Positions 39,058 to 48,622 are shown, counted from the stretch's first letter. The stretch is DNA of 64,000 bases from Spirosoma terrae (GCF_010435915.1 NZ_JAAFZH010000001.1:186001-250000); one strand, 5' to 3'. Program-made: numbers and translations. The notes: a model not told the origin generated them from the letters alone.

Positions 39058-39095
39058 GGGCAGTAAATCTAAATTGGTTTACTGCCCATTTTTTG
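39058..39095 (+). terminator. terminator of fusA
   Basis: GGGCAGTAAA (39058-39067) pairs perfectly with 39078-39087 around a 10-base loop, followed by ATTTTTTG. It separates fusA from rpsJ. Confidence 0.9.
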
Positions 39096-39159
39096 TGCTG
39101 TCGGAGTAAATGGTTCTTTCGGCAGTGCTTAGTTTAACCATATAACGAACCAAAACACA

Positions 39160-39465
39160 ATGAGCCAAAAAATTCGCATTAAGCTGAAATCGTTCGACCA
39201 CATGCTGGTTGATAAGTCGGCTGAGAAAATTGTTAAAGCCGTTAAATCAACCGGTGCTGTTGTAAGTGGTCCAATCCCTTTGCCTACTGACAAAGAGATT
39301 TACACGGTATTACGTTCTCCTCACGTAAATAAGAAAGCACGGGAACAGTTCCAGCTTTGTACTTATAAGCGTTTGGTTGATATTTATAGCAGCAGTGCTA
39401 AGACGGTTGATGCATTGATGAAGCTTGAGTTACCAAGCGGTGTTGATGTGGAAATTAAAGTCTAA
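39160..39465 (+). CDS. rpsJ: 30S ribosomal protein S10
   Basis: S10 (101 residues, standard length) is part of the small-subunit head and, in many bacteria, of NusB antitermination complexes. Motifs include [21 protein letters not shown] and [23 protein letters not shown]. Between rpsJ and both neighbours there is a strong terminator, so it is cut off from fusA upstream and from rplC downstream. No TAnnTTTG box was recognised between 39096 and 39159, so it may depend on readthrough from fusA. Confidence 0.97.
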   Translation: MSQKIRIKLKSFDHMLVDKSAEKIVKAVKSTGAVVSGPIPLPTDKEIYTVLRSPHVNKKAREQFQLCTYKRLVDIYSSSAKTVDALMKLELPSGVDVEIKV

Positions 39466-39487
39466 CAATTAATAGAAAGGCTTTGCA

Positions 39488-39528
39488 AATAGAGGTTTGA
39501 TACATTTGTTATCAAACCTCTATTTTTT
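39488..39528 (+). terminator. terminator of rpsJ
   Basis: AATAGAGGTTTGATA (39488-39502) pairs perfectly over 15 bp with 39510-39524, with a 7-base loop and a T-run. It isolates the following region from rpsJ transcription. Confidence 0.92.
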
Positions 39529-39604
39529 ATTGGTTACAGCAACCTAAGTGTCTAATTATTAAAAACTTCTTTTAGGAAAAGTTTTTCTTTATAAGAAAAT
39601 TTCA

Positions 39605-39612
39605 TAATTTTG
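39605..39612 (+). promoter_or_regulatory. TAnnTTTG box of the candidate RNA between rpsJ and rplC
   Basis: TAATTTTG is identical to the boxes before fusA, rpsH and tRNA-Tyr. A start near 39618 is predicted. Confidence 0.7.
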
Positions 39613-39617
39613 CACTC

Positions 39618-39764
39618 CCAAACTCGATAAAGGGTCAAAAAGACATACGAGGGTGAAGGTCTACGATAAGTGGAAACCACACCTGACTTTCGATTAAACT
39701 TACCTACGTGTGTAGGTACGGTATAGTCATAAAAGGTCAGGTGTATTACGCCTGACCTTTTTTT
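39618..39764 (+). ncRNA. candidate structured RNA or attenuating leader, unrecognised family
   Basis: The segment has its own -7 box upstream and its own terminator at the end. It also contains hairpins: CTCG/CGAG (39623-39626 with 39648-39651, inner GTC/GAC), GAAGGTC/GACTTTC (39655-39661 with 39685-39691) around GTGG-AAA-CCAC, and TACCTAC-GTGT-GTAGGTA (39701-39718). The terminator arm AAGGTCAGGTGT (39733-39744) can instead pair over 12 bases with ACACCTGACTTT (39679-39690). A 14-codon GTG-started frame (39653-39697) lies inside. It is either a small RNA or a switch controlling rplC. No known family was recognised. Confidence 0.6.
39731..39764 (+). terminator. terminator of the candidate RNA
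   Basis: AAAAGGTCAGG (39731-39741) pairs perfectly with CCTGACCTTTT (39751-39761) around a 9-base loop. A T-run continues to 39764. Confidence 0.9.
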
Positions 39765-39818
39765 GTTCTTTTTTCTTCTGATTGTTAGGCATATATAGGA
39801 TTCGTCTTACAGAATGCC

Positions 39819-39826
39819 TACCTTTG
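39819..39826 (+). promoter_or_regulatory. TAnnTTTG -7 box of the rplC operon
   Basis: TACCTTTG lies 72 bases before the rplC ATG. It overlaps the open frame that extends rplC upstream, which argues against that longer start. Confidence 0.7.
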
Positions 39827-39897
39827 CGGCCCGATTCAGAGGGTCTGAGTGCGGAAATAGTACCTATTTTTTACCTGCTTACTTTAAACAAACAAAA

Positions 39898-40518
39898 ATG
39901 TCTGGTTTAATTGGCAAGAAAATCGGGATGACCAGCGTGTACAATGCGGACGGGCAGGCTCTGGCATGTACAGTGATTGAAACAGGTCCCTGTGTCGTAA
40001 CTCAAGTTCGTAGCATTGAGAAAGATGGCTACACGGCTGTGCAACTGGGTTTCGGCGATAAGAAAGAAAAGCACACCAACAAGCCGGAGTTGGGTCACTT
40101 CAAAAAAGCTGGCACCACCCCTAAGCGTAAACTGGTTGAATTCAAAGAATTCGAACAGGAGTTTAACTTAGGCGATACGCTATTAGCAGCTGACGTATTT
40201 GGCGAAGGAGACTTCGTTGATGTGGTTGGAACAGCTAAAGGTCGCGGTTTCCAGGGCGTTGTGAAGCGTCATGGATTTGGCGGGGTTGGCGGTCAAACGC
40301 ACGGTCAGCATAACCGGGGTCGTCACCCAGGCTCGATTGGTGCCTGCTCGTTCCCTTCGCGCGTATTTAAAGGCCTCCGTATGGCAGGTCGTATGGGCGG
40401 CAACCGCGTAAAAGTTCAAAACCTGCGTGTACTACGTATTCTGCCTGAGCAAAATTTGCTCGTTGTTAGCGGTTCGGTTCCGGGAGCCAAAAATTCATAC
40501 GTTATTATCGAGAAGTAG
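39898..40518 (+). CDS. rplC: 50S ribosomal protein L3
   Basis: L3 is an early-assembly protein near the peptidyl transferase centre. The 206-residue form starts [21 protein letters not shown] further 28 codons are open upstream but cover the promoter box and were rejected. The signature is [23 protein letters not shown], with the internal loop reaching the catalytic centre. It heads the tight rplC-rplD-rplW-rplB-rpsS run. The gap to rplD is three bases. Confidence 0.98.
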   Translation: MSGLIGKKIGMTSVYNADGQALACTVIETGPCVVTQVRSIEKDGYTAVQLGFGDKKEKHTNKPELGHFKKAGTTPKRKLVEFKEFEQEFNLGDTLLAADVFGEGDFVDVVGTAKGRGFQGVVKRHGFGGVGGQTHGQHNRGRHPGSIGACSFPSRVFKGLRMAGRMGGNRVKVQNLRVLRILPEQNLLVVSGSVPGAKNSYVIIEK

Positions 40519-40521
40519 GTC

Positions 40522-41151
40522 ATGGAAGTAATCGTATATAACAGCAAAGGCGAGGACACTGGTAAGAAAGTCACGCTATCGGAAGAGATTTTCGGTATTG
40601 AGCCGAACCAGCACGCGATTTACCTCGACGTGAAACAATACCTGGCCAACCAGCGTCAGGGAACACACAAAGCGAAAGAGCGCGCTGAGAATGCTCACTC
40701 AACTCGTAAGTTGAAGAAACAAAAAGGTACCGGTGGCGCTCGTGCTGGTAGCTTAAAATCGCCAGTATTCGTTGGTGGTGGTACTATTTTCGGTCCTCGC
40801 CCCCGCGACTACAGCTTCAAGCTAAATAAGAAAGTAAAGTCGTTGGCACGCCAGTCGGCTTTAGCGGTGAAGGCACAGGCAAATAACATTTCGGTTATTG
40901 ATAGCATTGCGCTCGAAGCTCCACGTACTAAAGATTATATCCAGTTTCTGGCTGATCTGAACGTAAGTGATCGTAAGACGTTGCTTATTCTGCCAGATGT
41001 GAATACGAACGTTGTGCTTTCGAGCCGGAACCTGCAGAAGGCTAAAGTGACGACCACATCACAGGTAAATACCTATGATCTGATGAATGCTGATCAGCTT
41101 TTAATTAGCGAAGAAGCTTTGTCAACTATTCAAACGTTGTTCGAAAAATAA
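40522..41151 (+). CDS. rplD: 50S ribosomal protein L4
   Basis: L4 lines the exit tunnel with a long loop. It has 209 residues with [31 protein letters not shown] loop residues ([19 protein letters not shown]) near 60-80. In enterobacteria L4 represses the S10 operon; whether it does so here is not visible. It is three bases after rplC and two before rplW. Confidence 0.98.
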   Translation: MEVIVYNSKGEDTGKKVTLSEEIFGIEPNQHAIYLDVKQYLANQRQGTHKAKERAENAHSTRKLKKQKGTGGARAGSLKSPVFVGGGTIFGPRPRDYSFKLNKKVKSLARQSALAVKAQANNISVIDSIALEAPRTKDYIQFLADLNVSDRKTLLILPDVNTNVVLSSRNLQKAKVTTTSQVNTYDLMNADQLLISEEALSTIQTLFEK

Positions 41152-41153
41152 TC

Positions 41154-41441
41154 ATGAGCATACTAAAACGACCAATCGTCACCGAGAAAATGACGGGCCT
41201 TAACAAGCAGGGAAAGTATGCTTTTGAGGTTGATTTGAAAGCTAACAAACTCGAAATCAGTAAAGCCGTAGAAAAACTATACGGTGTAAACGTCGAGTCT
41301 GTTCACACGTTACGTTCACTAGGTAAAAAACGTAGCAAAAATATTAACGGGCGCGTCGTAACGGGCAAAACCCCTACTACGAAGAAAGCAATCGTTACGG
41401 TTGCAGAAGGCGAAGTAATCGATATATACGCTGACCTGTAA
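41154..41441 (+). CDS. rplW: 50S ribosomal protein L23
   Basis: L23 (95 residues) sits at the tunnel exit and docks trigger factor and SRP. It has the start LKRPIVTEKMTGLNKQGKYAFEV and the extended loop LRSLGKKRSKNINGRVVTGKT. It lies two bases after rplD and 29 before rplB. No oddity is seen. Confidence 0.97.
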   Translation: MSILKRPIVTEKMTGLNKQGKYAFEVDLKANKLEISKAVEKLYGVNVESVHTLRSLGKKRSKNINGRVVTGKTPTTKKAIVTVAEGEVIDIYADL

Positions 41442-41470
41442 ACGAGCATTGCTCTACCAATTAATCAGTC

Positions 41471-42295
<825 letters not shown>

Positions 42296-42304
42296 CAGAT
42301 AACA

Positions 42305-42583
42305 ATGGCACGTTCACTTAAAAAAGGCCCCTATATTGATTTTCGCCTAGACAATAAAGTTCAGGCTCAGAATGATTCGGGCAAGAAATCGGTCATCAAA
42401 ACCTGGTCGCGTCGCTCAATGATTTCGCCGGATTTCGTAGGCCATACCTTCGCCGTACATAATGGCAACAAATTTATCCCAGTTTATGTGACCGAAAACA
42501 TGGTAGGTCACAAGCTTGGTGAATTTTCCCCAACGCGGAATTTCCGGGGACACACTGCAAAGAAAGACAAGGGCAAACGATAA
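42305..42583 (+). CDS. rpsS: 30S ribosomal protein S19
   Basis: S19 (92 residues) is in the head of the small subunit. Motifs are [38 protein letters not shown] and the C-terminal [10 protein letters not shown]. It ends the first tight gene run. The next gene, rplV, begins after a 69-base spacer that contains repeated AACTGAAA words but no terminator. Confidence 0.97.
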   Translation: MARSLKKGPYIDFRLDNKVQAQNDSGKKSVIKTWSRRSMISPDFVGHTFAVHNGNKFIPVYVTENMVGHKLGEFSPTRNFRGHTAKKDKGKR

Positions 42584-42652
42584 GAAAGTTAATAGCTTTT
42601 AGTTGATCTCTTCTGATGTCAATTGAAAACTGAAACTGAAAACTTCAAAAAA

Positions 42653-43045
42653 ATGGAAGCAGTAGCAAGACTTAGAGATGTGCCCACGTCGCCCCGTAAA
42701 ATGCGGTTAATCGCCGACTTAATTCGTGGTCAGCGCGTTAGCCGGGCGTTGGGTCTGTTAAAATATCAGCCACAAGCAGGCGCTGCCGTATTACAGAAAG
42801 TTCTGTTATCGGCGGTTGCAAACTGGCAGCAAAAAAATGATGGGGAACGTATCGAAGATGCAGACCTCTATGTAAAAACGATCTTCGTAGATGGCGGCCC
42901 AATGCTAAAGCGTCTGCGTCCAGCTCCACAAGGTCGTGGACACCGGATTCGGAAGCGTTCTAACCACATCACTATTGTGGTGGATAGTGCGGCTCAGCCA
43001 GTTTTAGATCAGGCAGAAGCAGAAACCCCAGAAAACGAGAACTAA
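42653..43045 (+). CDS. rplV: 50S ribosomal protein L22
   Basis: L22 (130 residues) reaches into the exit tunnel with a long beta-hairpin. It starts [19 protein letters not shown], the family start. The open frame continues 10 codons upstream to a TTG inside the AACTGAAA repeat spacer, and that extension was rejected. The hairpin region is [21 protein letters not shown]. It ends with an acidic tail ([12 protein letters not shown]). rpsC begins three bases later. Confidence 0.96.
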   Translation: MEAVARLRDVPTSPRKMRLIADLIRGQRVSRALGLLKYQPQAGAAVLQKVLLSAVANWQQKNDGERIEDADLYVKTIFVDGGPMLKRLRPAPQGRGHRIRKRSNHITIVVDSAAQPVLDQAEAETPENEN

Positions 43046-43048
43046 GAA

Positions 43049-43921
43049 ATGGGACAAAAAATTAATCCAGTTGGCCTACGACTTGGTATTGTTCGTGGCT
43101 GGGAATCGAGCTGGTACGGCGGTAAAGAGTTTTCTGATAAACTCGTTGAAGACGAAAAAATCCGGAAATACGTTGCCGCCCGTATCCCTAAAGGAGCCAT
43201 TGCTCGGGTTGTTATCGAGCGTACACTGAAACGTGTAACTCTCACAATTCACACAGCTCGTCCAGGTATTGTTATCGGTAAAGGCGGTGGTGAAGTTGAC
43301 AAAATCAAAGAAGAGTTGAAGAAAGTGACTGGCAAAGATGTCCAGATCAACATCTTCGAGATTAAACGTCCTGAAATCGATGCTAAACTAGTTGGTGAAG
43401 CAATCGCTCAGCAGCTTCAAGCTCGGATTTCGTTCCGTCGTGCTATGAAACAGGCTATTCAGTCTGCCATGCGTGTAGGAGCACAAGGTATTAAAGTTAA
43501 AGTATCAGGACGTTTGGGCGGAGCAGAAATTGCACGTTCAGAACAATATAAAGAAGGTCGTGTCCCTCTTCATACACTACGTGCTGATATTGATTACGCT
43601 ATCTCTGAAGCACAAACCGTTTACGGTAAAATCGGCATTAAGGTGTGGATTTTTAAAGGAGAAGTGTATGGCAAGCGTGATCTTTCTCCAGCTGCCATGA
43701 TGAGTCAAACTCAGGCTGGTGAGCGTACCGCAAGTGCTAACGACCGTGGTGATCGTCGGGGTGCCCGTGGTGACCGTGATGGTAATGACCGTGGTGGCCG
43801 TAACCGTGGTGATCGTGGTGGCCGTGGCCGTGATGGTAATGACCGTGGTGGTAACCGTGGAGGCCAGGGTGGCAACCGTGGAGGCCAGGGCGGCAACCGT
43901 GGAGGGGGCCAAAGACGATAG
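43049..43921 (+). CDS. rpsC: 30S ribosomal protein S3 with RGG-like tail
   Basis: The core is S3 at about 1-217, with [13 protein letters not shown], the KH-domain loop [20 protein letters not shown] and the C-terminal domain [14 protein letters not shown]. After residue 218 a tail of about 70 residues consists almost only of Arg, Gly, Asp, Asn and Gln (for example [17 protein letters not shown]). The tail is coded by 21-base tandem repeats near the end. E. coli S3 is about 233 residues. The tail probably binds RNA or is disordered. It lies three bases after rplV. Confidence 0.97.
   Translation: MGQKINPVGLRLGIVRGWESSWYGGKEFSDKLVEDEKIRKYVAARIPKGAIARVVIERTLKRVTLTIHTARPGIVIGKGGGEVDKIKEELKKVTGKDVQINIFEIKRPEIDAKLVGEAIAQQLQARISFRRAMKQAIQSAMRVGAQGIKVKVSGRLGGAEIARSEQYKEGRVPLHTLRADIDYAISEAQTVYGKIGIKVWIFKGEVYGKRDLSPAAMMSQTQAGERTASANDRGDRRGARGDRDGNDRGGRNRGDRGGRGRDGNDRGGNRGGQGGNRGGQGGNRGGGQRR
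43858..43920 (+). repeat. 21-base tandem repeats coding the S3 tail
   Basis: The unit GGAGGCCAGGGTGGCAACCGT occurs about two and a half times with one-base changes, coding GGQGGNR. The repeat region could change length by slippage without shifting frame. Confidence 0.7.
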
Positions 43922-43979
43922 ATTAGTTTTCAGTTTTCAGTTTTCAGCTTTGGACCAAACCTACAACTGAAAACTAATC
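43921..43979. repeat. 15-bp perfect inverted repeat between rpsC and rplP
   Basis: GATTAGTTTTCAGTT (43921-43935) is exactly mirrored at 43965-43979. The left arm carries TTTTCAG three times in a row, so several registers of pairing are possible. Confidence 0.7.
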
Positions 43980-44007
43980 AACTGTAAACTGTAGACTTCT
44001 TAAAAAG

Positions 44008-44436
44008 ATGTTACAGCCAAAAAGAACAAAATTTCGCAAGCAGCAAAAAGGGCGGATTCCTGGTATCGCATCTCGTGGCCATGAAATAGCATTTGGTACG
44101 TTTGGTATCAAATCGTTGGAACCGGGTCGTATTACCGCTCGCCAGATAGAGGCCGCTCGGATATCCGTAACACGTGCTATGAAACGTGAAGGCCAGGTAT
44201 GGATTCGCATTTTCCCAGATAAGCCAATTACCAAAAAGCCAGCTGAAGTACGGATGGGTAAAGGTAAAGGTGCTCCTGAATACTGGGTAGCCGTAGTAAA
44301 ACCCGGCACAATTATGTTCGAAGCAACGGGCGTTAGTCTGGAAACAGGCATGGAAGCCTTACGCTTAGCAGCTCAAAAGCTGCCAGTTCGGACCAAATTT
44401 GTAGTCCGCCGTGATTATCAGGAGCAAGGCGAATAA
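44008..44436 (+). CDS. rplP: 50S ribosomal protein L16
   Basis: L16 (142 residues) contacts the A-site tRNA elbow. The start is [16 protein letters not shown]. The key region is [22 protein letters not shown]. An 86-base spacer with a perfect inverted repeat separates it from rpsC. rpmC follows after 21 bases. Confidence 0.98.
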   Translation: MLQPKRTKFRKQQKGRIPGIASRGHEIAFGTFGIKSLEPGRITARQIEAARISVTRAMKREGQVWIRIFPDKPITKKPAEVRMGKGKGAPEYWVAVVKPGTIMFEATGVSLETGMEALRLAAQKLPVRTKFVVRRDYQEQGE

Positions 44437-44457
44437 ACTCCTCAAGCGACGAACAAG

Positions 44458-44652
44458 ATGAAAAAAGAAGATTTAAAAGGACTGTCGGCCGACGAATTAC
44501 GTAACGAAATCGTTGCGGAACAAGATCGTCTGCTAAAGCTGAAGTTCGCTCACGCAGTATCTCCAGTTGAGAACCCAATGCGTATTCGCGAGAGCCGTAA
44601 ACGGATTGCTCGCCTGAACACTGAACTGACGGTTAAATCGCGGCAAGCCTAA
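44458..44652 (+). CDS. rpmC: 50S ribosomal protein L29
   Basis: L29 (64 residues) is a two-helix protein near the tunnel exit. It starts MKKEDLKGLSADELRNEI and carries LLKLKFAHAVSPVENPMRIRE, the usual L29 signature. It lies between rplP and rpsQ in the standard order, 14 bases before rpsQ. Confidence 0.96.
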   Translation: MKKEDLKGLSADELRNEIVAEQDRLLKLKFAHAVSPVENPMRIRESRKRIARLNTELTVKSRQA

Positions 44653-44666
44653 TATAAGATACGACG

Positions 44667-44990
44667 ATGGAAGAGCAACAAGCATCAGCACCACAGGAGG
44701 CAACGCCAGTAGCTGCAGCAACAGAACAGCCGCAAGCAGAGCGGAACGCTCGGAAAGAGCGTATCGGACGGGTGACAAGCAATAAAATGCAAAAGACAAT
44801 CACTGTTGCCGTTGAACGGAAAGTGAAACACCCTTTGTACGGTAAGTTTCAACATAAAACGAAGAAACTTACTGTTCACGACGAGAATAACGAGTGTGGA
44901 ATCGGCGATACAGTTCGCGTAATGGAGACCCGCCCGTTGAGCAAAAATAAACGTTGGCGTTTAGTCGAAATTATCGAAAAAGCGAAGTAA
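44667..44990 (+). CDS. rpsQ: 30S ribosomal protein S17 with N-terminal extension
   Basis: S17 is an early small-subunit assembly protein. The core starts near residue 28 ([20 protein letters not shown]) and carries [21 protein letters not shown]. Before it lies an extension of about 27 residues rich in Ala, Gln, Glu and Pro ([20 protein letters not shown]), absent from most S17 proteins of about 85 residues. The start ATG is the only one before the core. The extension is probably disordered. It lies three bases before rplN. Confidence 0.95.
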   Translation: MEEQQASAPQEATPVAAATEQPQAERNARKERIGRVTSNKMQKTITVAVERKVKHPLYGKFQHKTKKLTVHDENNECGIGDTVRVMETRPLSKNKRWRLVEIIEKAK

Positions 44991-44993
44991 GCC

Positions 44994-45362
44994 ATGGTAC
45001 AGCAAGAATCAAGATTAGGAGTAGCAGATAACAGTGGCGCTAAAGAAGTGCTGGTTATCCGAGTTCTGGGCGGTACAGGCAAACGCTACGCTTCTGTCGG
45101 TGACAAGATTGTCGTCACAGTGAAGCAAGCTCTGTCGTCCAGCAACATGAAAAAAGGCACAGTTTCTAAAGCTGTTGTCGTTCGGACAAAAAAAGAAGTA
45201 CGTCGTAAAGACGGTTCGTATATCCGGTTTGAGGACAATGCGGCTGTGCTGCTTAACAACAACGATGAGCCACGTGGCACCCGGATTTTTGGGCCTGTAG
45301 CTCGTGAATTGCGTGAGAAGCAGTTTATGAAAATCGTATCGTTAGCTCCAGAGGTATTGTAA
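44994..45362 (+). CDS. rplN: 50S ribosomal protein L14
   Basis: L14 (122 residues, standard) contacts the 16S rRNA at an intersubunit bridge. It starts [19 protein letters not shown]. The motif [29 protein letters not shown] is the family C-terminal signature. Spacing is three bases on each side, from rpsQ and to rplX. Confidence 0.98.
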   Translation: MVQQESRLGVADNSGAKEVLVIRVLGGTGKRYASVGDKIVVTVKQALSSSNMKKGTVSKAVVVRTKKEVRRKDGSYIRFEDNAAVLLNNNDEPRGTRIFGPVARELREKQFMKIVSLAPEVL

Positions 45363-45365
45363 GCA

Positions 45366-45725
45366 ATGGAAAAGAAAAAAACGCTGCCAAAGCATAAATT
45401 CCACATCAAGACGGGCGATACGGTCCTCGTGATTGGTGGTAACTCAAAAGGTCAGCGCGGTGTGGTGAAAGAAGTCATTGTAGAGAAAGATCGTGCTCGT
45501 GTTGAGGGCGTCGCTATGATTACGAAGCACATGAAACCAACCGCTTCTAACCCACAGGGAAGCCTGGAAAAGACGGAAGGGTCAATTCATATCAGTAACC
45601 TTAAATTGGTTGATCCTGCTACTGGCGAGCCAACTCGCACAGGCCGTAAGTTGAATGATAAGGGTAAACTTCAGCGCTTCTCTAAGAAGAGCGGTAATTT
45701 TATTCCTGACGCGGGTCGTAAATAA
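45366..45725 (+). CDS. rplX: 50S ribosomal protein L24
   Basis: L24 (119 residues) initiates large-subunit assembly. It has a KOW motif [20 protein letters not shown] at about 13-32. [21 protein letters not shown] follows. The C-terminal basic stretch ([17 protein letters not shown]) makes it about 15 residues longer than E. coli L24. It lies three bases after rplN. Confidence 0.97.
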   Translation: MEKKKTLPKHKFHIKTGDTVLVIGGNSKGQRGVVKEVIVEKDRARVEGVAMITKHMKPTASNPQGSLEKTEGSIHISNLKLVDPATGEPTRTGRKLNDKGKLQRFSKKSGNFIPDAGRK

Positions 45726-45739
45726 TAAAGTCTAAGAAA

Positions 45740-46297
45740 ATGGCAACGCCAAGACTGAAAGAAAAATATTTAAACGAGGTCGTAGCTCAGTTAAAAGACA
45801 AGTTTCAGTATAAGTCGGTTATGCAAGTACCGCGTCTGTCTAAAATTGTCATTAACAAGGGTATCGGTGCCGCCGTCGCTGACAAAAAGTTGGTTGACGT
45901 AGGTGTTGAGGAATTAACGACTATCACAGGACAGAAAGCCGTTCCGACTTTATCGAAGAAGGCTGTTTCGAACTTCAAGCTGCGGGAAAAAATGCCCATC
46001 GGTGCGAAGGTAACGTTGCGCGGGGAGCGTATGTATGAATTTCTGGATCGATTAACGACCGTTTCGTTACCTCGGGTTCGGGATTTCAAAGGCATTAGTG
46101 ATAAAGGATTCGACGGCCGTGGTAACTATACTTTCGGTGTCCAGGAGCAAATCATCTTCCCTGAAATTAGTATTGACAAAGTGGCTCGGATCTCGGGAAT
46201 GGACATTACGTTCGTTACTACCGCAAATACCGATACTGAAAGCTACGAGTTGTTGAAATCATTGGGTATGCCATTTGCAAATTCTGGCAAAAAATAA
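45740..46297 (+). CDS. rplE: 50S ribosomal protein L5
   Basis: L5 (185 residues) binds 5S rRNA and contacts the P-site tRNA. Motifs are [20 protein letters not shown] and [24 protein letters not shown]. The end [16 protein letters not shown] is usual. It is 14 bases after rplX and 9 bases before rpsN, in the standard spc order. Confidence 0.98.
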   Translation: MATPRLKEKYLNEVVAQLKDKFQYKSVMQVPRLSKIVINKGIGAAVADKKLVDVGVEELTTITGQKAVPTLSKKAVSNFKLREKMPIGAKVTLRGERMYEFLDRLTTVSLPRVRDFKGISDKGFDGRGNYTFGVQEQIIFPEISIDKVARISGMDITFVTTANTDTESYELLKSLGMPFANSGKK

Positions 46298-46306
46298 CCG
46301 ATCGAC

Positions 46307-46576
46307 ATGGCAAAAGAATCAATCAAAGCACGCGAGCGGAAACGCGAAGCACTGGTAGCTAAATACGCTGCGAAGCGAGCTGCTCTGAAAGCTGCCGGTG
46401 ATTACATCGGTTTGGACAAGTTACCTAAAAATGCATCACCTGTTCGCTTACATAACCGTTGTAAATTAACGGGTCGCCCACGGGGTTACATGCGTAAATT
46501 TGGTATTTCCCGGGTAACGTTCCGTGAAATGGCCTCTGCAGGTAAAATTCCAGGTGTAACAAAATCAAGCTGGTAG
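46307..46576 (+). CDS. rpsN: 30S ribosomal protein S14 (zinc-free type)
   Basis: S14 of 89 residues is the long form. It lacks the paired CXXC zinc motifs of the short form and has a single Cys in [22 protein letters not shown]. It does not need zinc, matching the zinc-free L36 in this cluster. The next gene lies 90 bases away across an internal promoter. Confidence 0.97.
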   Translation: MAKESIKARERKREALVAKYAAKRAALKAAGDYIGLDKLPKNASPVRLHNRCKLTGRPRGYMRKFGISRVTFREMASAGKIPGVTKSSW

Positions 46577-46612
46577 TTCCAGTTACCATTTCCATTTGTA
46601 ATTCAGTTTCCG

Positions 46613-46620
46613 TAATTTTG
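46613..46620 (+). promoter_or_regulatory. internal promoter before rpsH
   Basis: TAATTTTG lies 46 bases before the rpsH ATG, in a 90-base spacer. No TTG at the standard distance of 19-20 bases was confirmed. Confidence 0.6.
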
Positions 46621-46666
46621 CGAACTTTCTTGGAAACAGGGGTTTGCAAGTAACGCAACGCTAAGA

Positions 46667-47065
46667 ATGAATACAGATCCAATAGCAGATTTTCTGACAC
46701 GTATCAGAAACGCTATCCGGGCTAAGCACCGGGTTGTGGAAATTCCTGCTTCCAATATAAAGAAAGAAATTACGAAAGTTTTGTACGATAAAGGGTACAT
46801 TCAGAACTATAAGTTCGATGATACTTCTGCGCAGGGCACCATTAAAATTGCTCTGAAGTACAACCCAACCACAAAGCAATCAGCTATCGTGGACCTACAA
46901 CGTATCAGCCGTCCAGGCCTGCGCCAGTACCGCGGTGCTGATAACCTGCCTCGTATCCTGAACGGATTGGGTGTTGCCATCATTTCGACTTCGAAAGGAG
47001 TAATGACGGATAAAGAAGCGAAAACGCTTAACGTGGGCGGAGAGGTATTGTGTTACGTATATTAA
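46667..47065 (+). CDS. rpsH: 30S ribosomal protein S8
   Basis: S8 (132 residues) binds helix 21 of 16S rRNA and in E. coli represses the spc operon. It begins [21 protein letters not shown]. It ends with [28 protein letters not shown], the family signature. A TAnnTTTG box in the preceding spacer suggests that the rpsH-rplF segment can also be transcribed separately. Confidence 0.98.
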   Translation: MNTDPIADFLTRIRNAIRAKHRVVEIPASNIKKEITKVLYDKGYIQNYKFDDTSAQGTIKIALKYNPTTKQSAIVDLQRISRPGLRQYRGADNLPRILNGLGVAIISTSKGVMTDKEAKTLNVGGEVLCYVY

Positions 47066-47078
47066 TCCGAATTGAACG

Positions 47079-47636
47079 ATGTCACGCATAGGTAAGAAAC
47101 CCATCGCCCTGCCAAGTAACGTTACACTTTCTGTTGACAAAGAGAATGTTGTAACGATAAAAGGGCCTAAAGGCACCCTGACCCAGTCGGTCGACCCGGA
47201 CATTTCGGTAGCAGTCGAAGACGGTCAAATCCAAGTAACACGCCCAACCGAACAGAAACGTCATAAAGCGTTACACGGTTTATATCGCGCTCTGGTAAGC
47301 AATATGGTTACGGGTGTTAGCGAAGGATTTAAAATTAACCTTGAAGTTATTGGGGTTGGTTATAAAGCTGCCGTTACAAACAATGTTCTTGAATTGCAAC
47401 TCGGTTACTCGCACAATGTGTATGTAGCTGTTCCTGCAGAAATAAAAGTAACAGCTGTAACGGAAAAAGGTCAGAATCCAAAAGTATATCTGGAAGGTTC
47501 TGATAAGCAGCTCCTTGGCGACGTAGCCGCTAAAATCCGCTCACTACGTAAAGTTGAGCCATACAAAGGCAAAGGTATCCGTTTCGTTGGCGAGCAAGTT
47601 CGTCGGAAAGCTGGTAAATCTTCGTCTAAAAAATAA
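47079..47636 (+). CDS. rplF: 50S ribosomal protein L6
   Basis: L6 (185 residues) stabilises the sarcin-ricin region of the large subunit. It starts MSRIGKKPIALPSNVTLSV. The C-terminal motif is RKVEPYKGKGIRFVGEQVRRKAGK. It follows rpsH by 13 bases. A 110-base spacer follows with an imperfect hairpin (about 47644-47695) before rplR. Confidence 0.98.
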   Translation: MSRIGKKPIALPSNVTLSVDKENVVTIKGPKGTLTQSVDPDISVAVEDGQIQVTRPTEQKRHKALHGLYRALVSNMVTGVSEGFKINLEVIGVGYKAAVTNNVLELQLGYSHNVYVAVPAEIKVTAVTEKGQNPKVYLEGSDKQLLGDVAAKIRSLRKVEPYKGKGIRFVGEQVRRKAGKSSSKK

Positions 47637-47746
47637 AGCTTGTCAGTTGAGGTTTGTTGTTGAAATGATTCTACGTTTAGCGACAAACTTCAGCCTACAG
47701 GATCAACATATACATATAAACGCCTATTTGGTCGGAATCAAATAAC

Positions 47747-48100
47747 ATGGCAACAAGTAAACAAGAAAGAAGACAACGGATTAAGTTTGGTATTCGGGCA
47801 AAAGTGTCTGGAACTGCTGAGCGTCCACGGTTGTCCGTTTTTCGCTCTAACAAAGCGATTTATGCTCAATTAATTGATGACATAGCTGGAAACACACTAG
47901 CTTCAGTTTCATCAGTTGAATTAAAGAGCGAGATTGAAGGCAACAACGTTGAGACGGCAAAAAAAGTCGGACAACGACTGGCTGAAAAAGCGCTTGCCAA
48001 AAACATCGATACTATAGTATTCGATCGTAATGGCTATTTGTATCACGGTAAAGTAAAAGCACTGGCCGATGCAGCCCGCGAGGGTGGCCTTAAGTTCTAA
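47747..48100 (+). CDS. rplR: 50S ribosomal protein L18
   Basis: L18 (117 residues) carries 5S rRNA into the large subunit with L5. Motifs are [20 protein letters not shown] and [29 protein letters not shown]. It starts after a hairpin spacer and is followed three bases later by rpsE. Confidence 0.98.
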   Translation: MATSKQERRQRIKFGIRAKVSGTAERPRLSVFRSNKAIYAQLIDDIAGNTLASVSSVELKSEIEGNNVETAKKVGQRLAEKALAKNIDTIVFDRNGYLYHGKVKALADAAREGGLKF

Positions 48101-48103
48101 AGG

Positions 48104-48622
48104 ATGAACACGAACGCAGCAAGACCGACAAAGTTTAACGAAGCCGACCTGAAAGAAAAGGTGGTAGCCATCAACCGCGTAGCGAAGGTGGTAAAAGGTG
48201 GTCGCCGGTTCAGTTTTTCGGCAATTGTCGTTGTCGGAGACGGTAACGGTGTCGTCGGATACGGATTAGGCAAAGCCAACGAAGTAACAGATGCTATTGC
48301 TAAAGGGGTTGAAGATGCTAAAAAGAATTTAGTGCAAATTCCTCTTTTAAAACATACTGTACCTCACGAAATGGAGGGTAAGTTTAGTGGTGGGTTTGTA
48401 TTGTTGAAACCTGCAGCTCCTGGTACAGGTGTTATTGCTGGTGGTGCTATGCGGGCTGTTCTTGAATCAGCTGGCGTACGCGACGTACTGGCAAAATCAA
48501 AAGGATCGTCAAACCCACACAACGTGGTTAAGGCCACTCTTGACGCTCTTTTGAAAATGCGTTTACCTCACCAAGTTGCTTTTCAGCGTCAGGTGAGCTT
48601 GGCTAAAGTATTTAACGGTTAA
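48104..48622 (+). CDS. rpsE: 30S ribosomal protein S5
   Basis: S5 (172 residues) works in decoding fidelity and mRNA unwinding. The rRNA-binding motif is [24 protein letters not shown], centred near residue 35. The C-terminal domain has [25 protein letters not shown]. It is followed by AGAAAGGAGC before rpmD, one of the few Shine-Dalgarno-like sequences in the window. Confidence 0.98.
   Translation: MNTNAARPTKFNEADLKEKVVAINRVAKVVKGGRRFSFSAIVVVGDGNGVVGYGLGKANEVTDAIAKGVEDAKKNLVQIPLLKHTVPHEMEGKFSGGFVLLKPAAPGTGVIAGGAMRAVLESAGVRDVLAKSKGSSNPHNVVKATLDALLKMRLPHQVAFQRQVSLAKVFNG

Noticed and set aside
39605..39764. Known RNA families for the rpsJ-rplC element (SRP RNA, 6S RNA, common riboswitches)
   Set aside because: No GGAAGCAGC-type SRP loop, no long 6S-type double helix, and no TPP, cobalamin, SAM or glycine signature was seen.
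39814..39897. 28-codon N-terminal extension of L3
   Set aside because: It runs over the TACCTTTG promoter box, and the ATG at 39898 gives the conserved L3 start.
43577..43912. Antisense frames over the rpsC tail (long Thr/Val- or Pro/Arg-rich proteins)
   Set aside because: They are mirror readings of the RGG repeat DNA; composition follows the repeat and there is no start context or promoter.
43858..43920. Possible CRISPR-like repeat
   Set aside because: The 21-base units are in frame, have no unique spacers and code the S3 tail.
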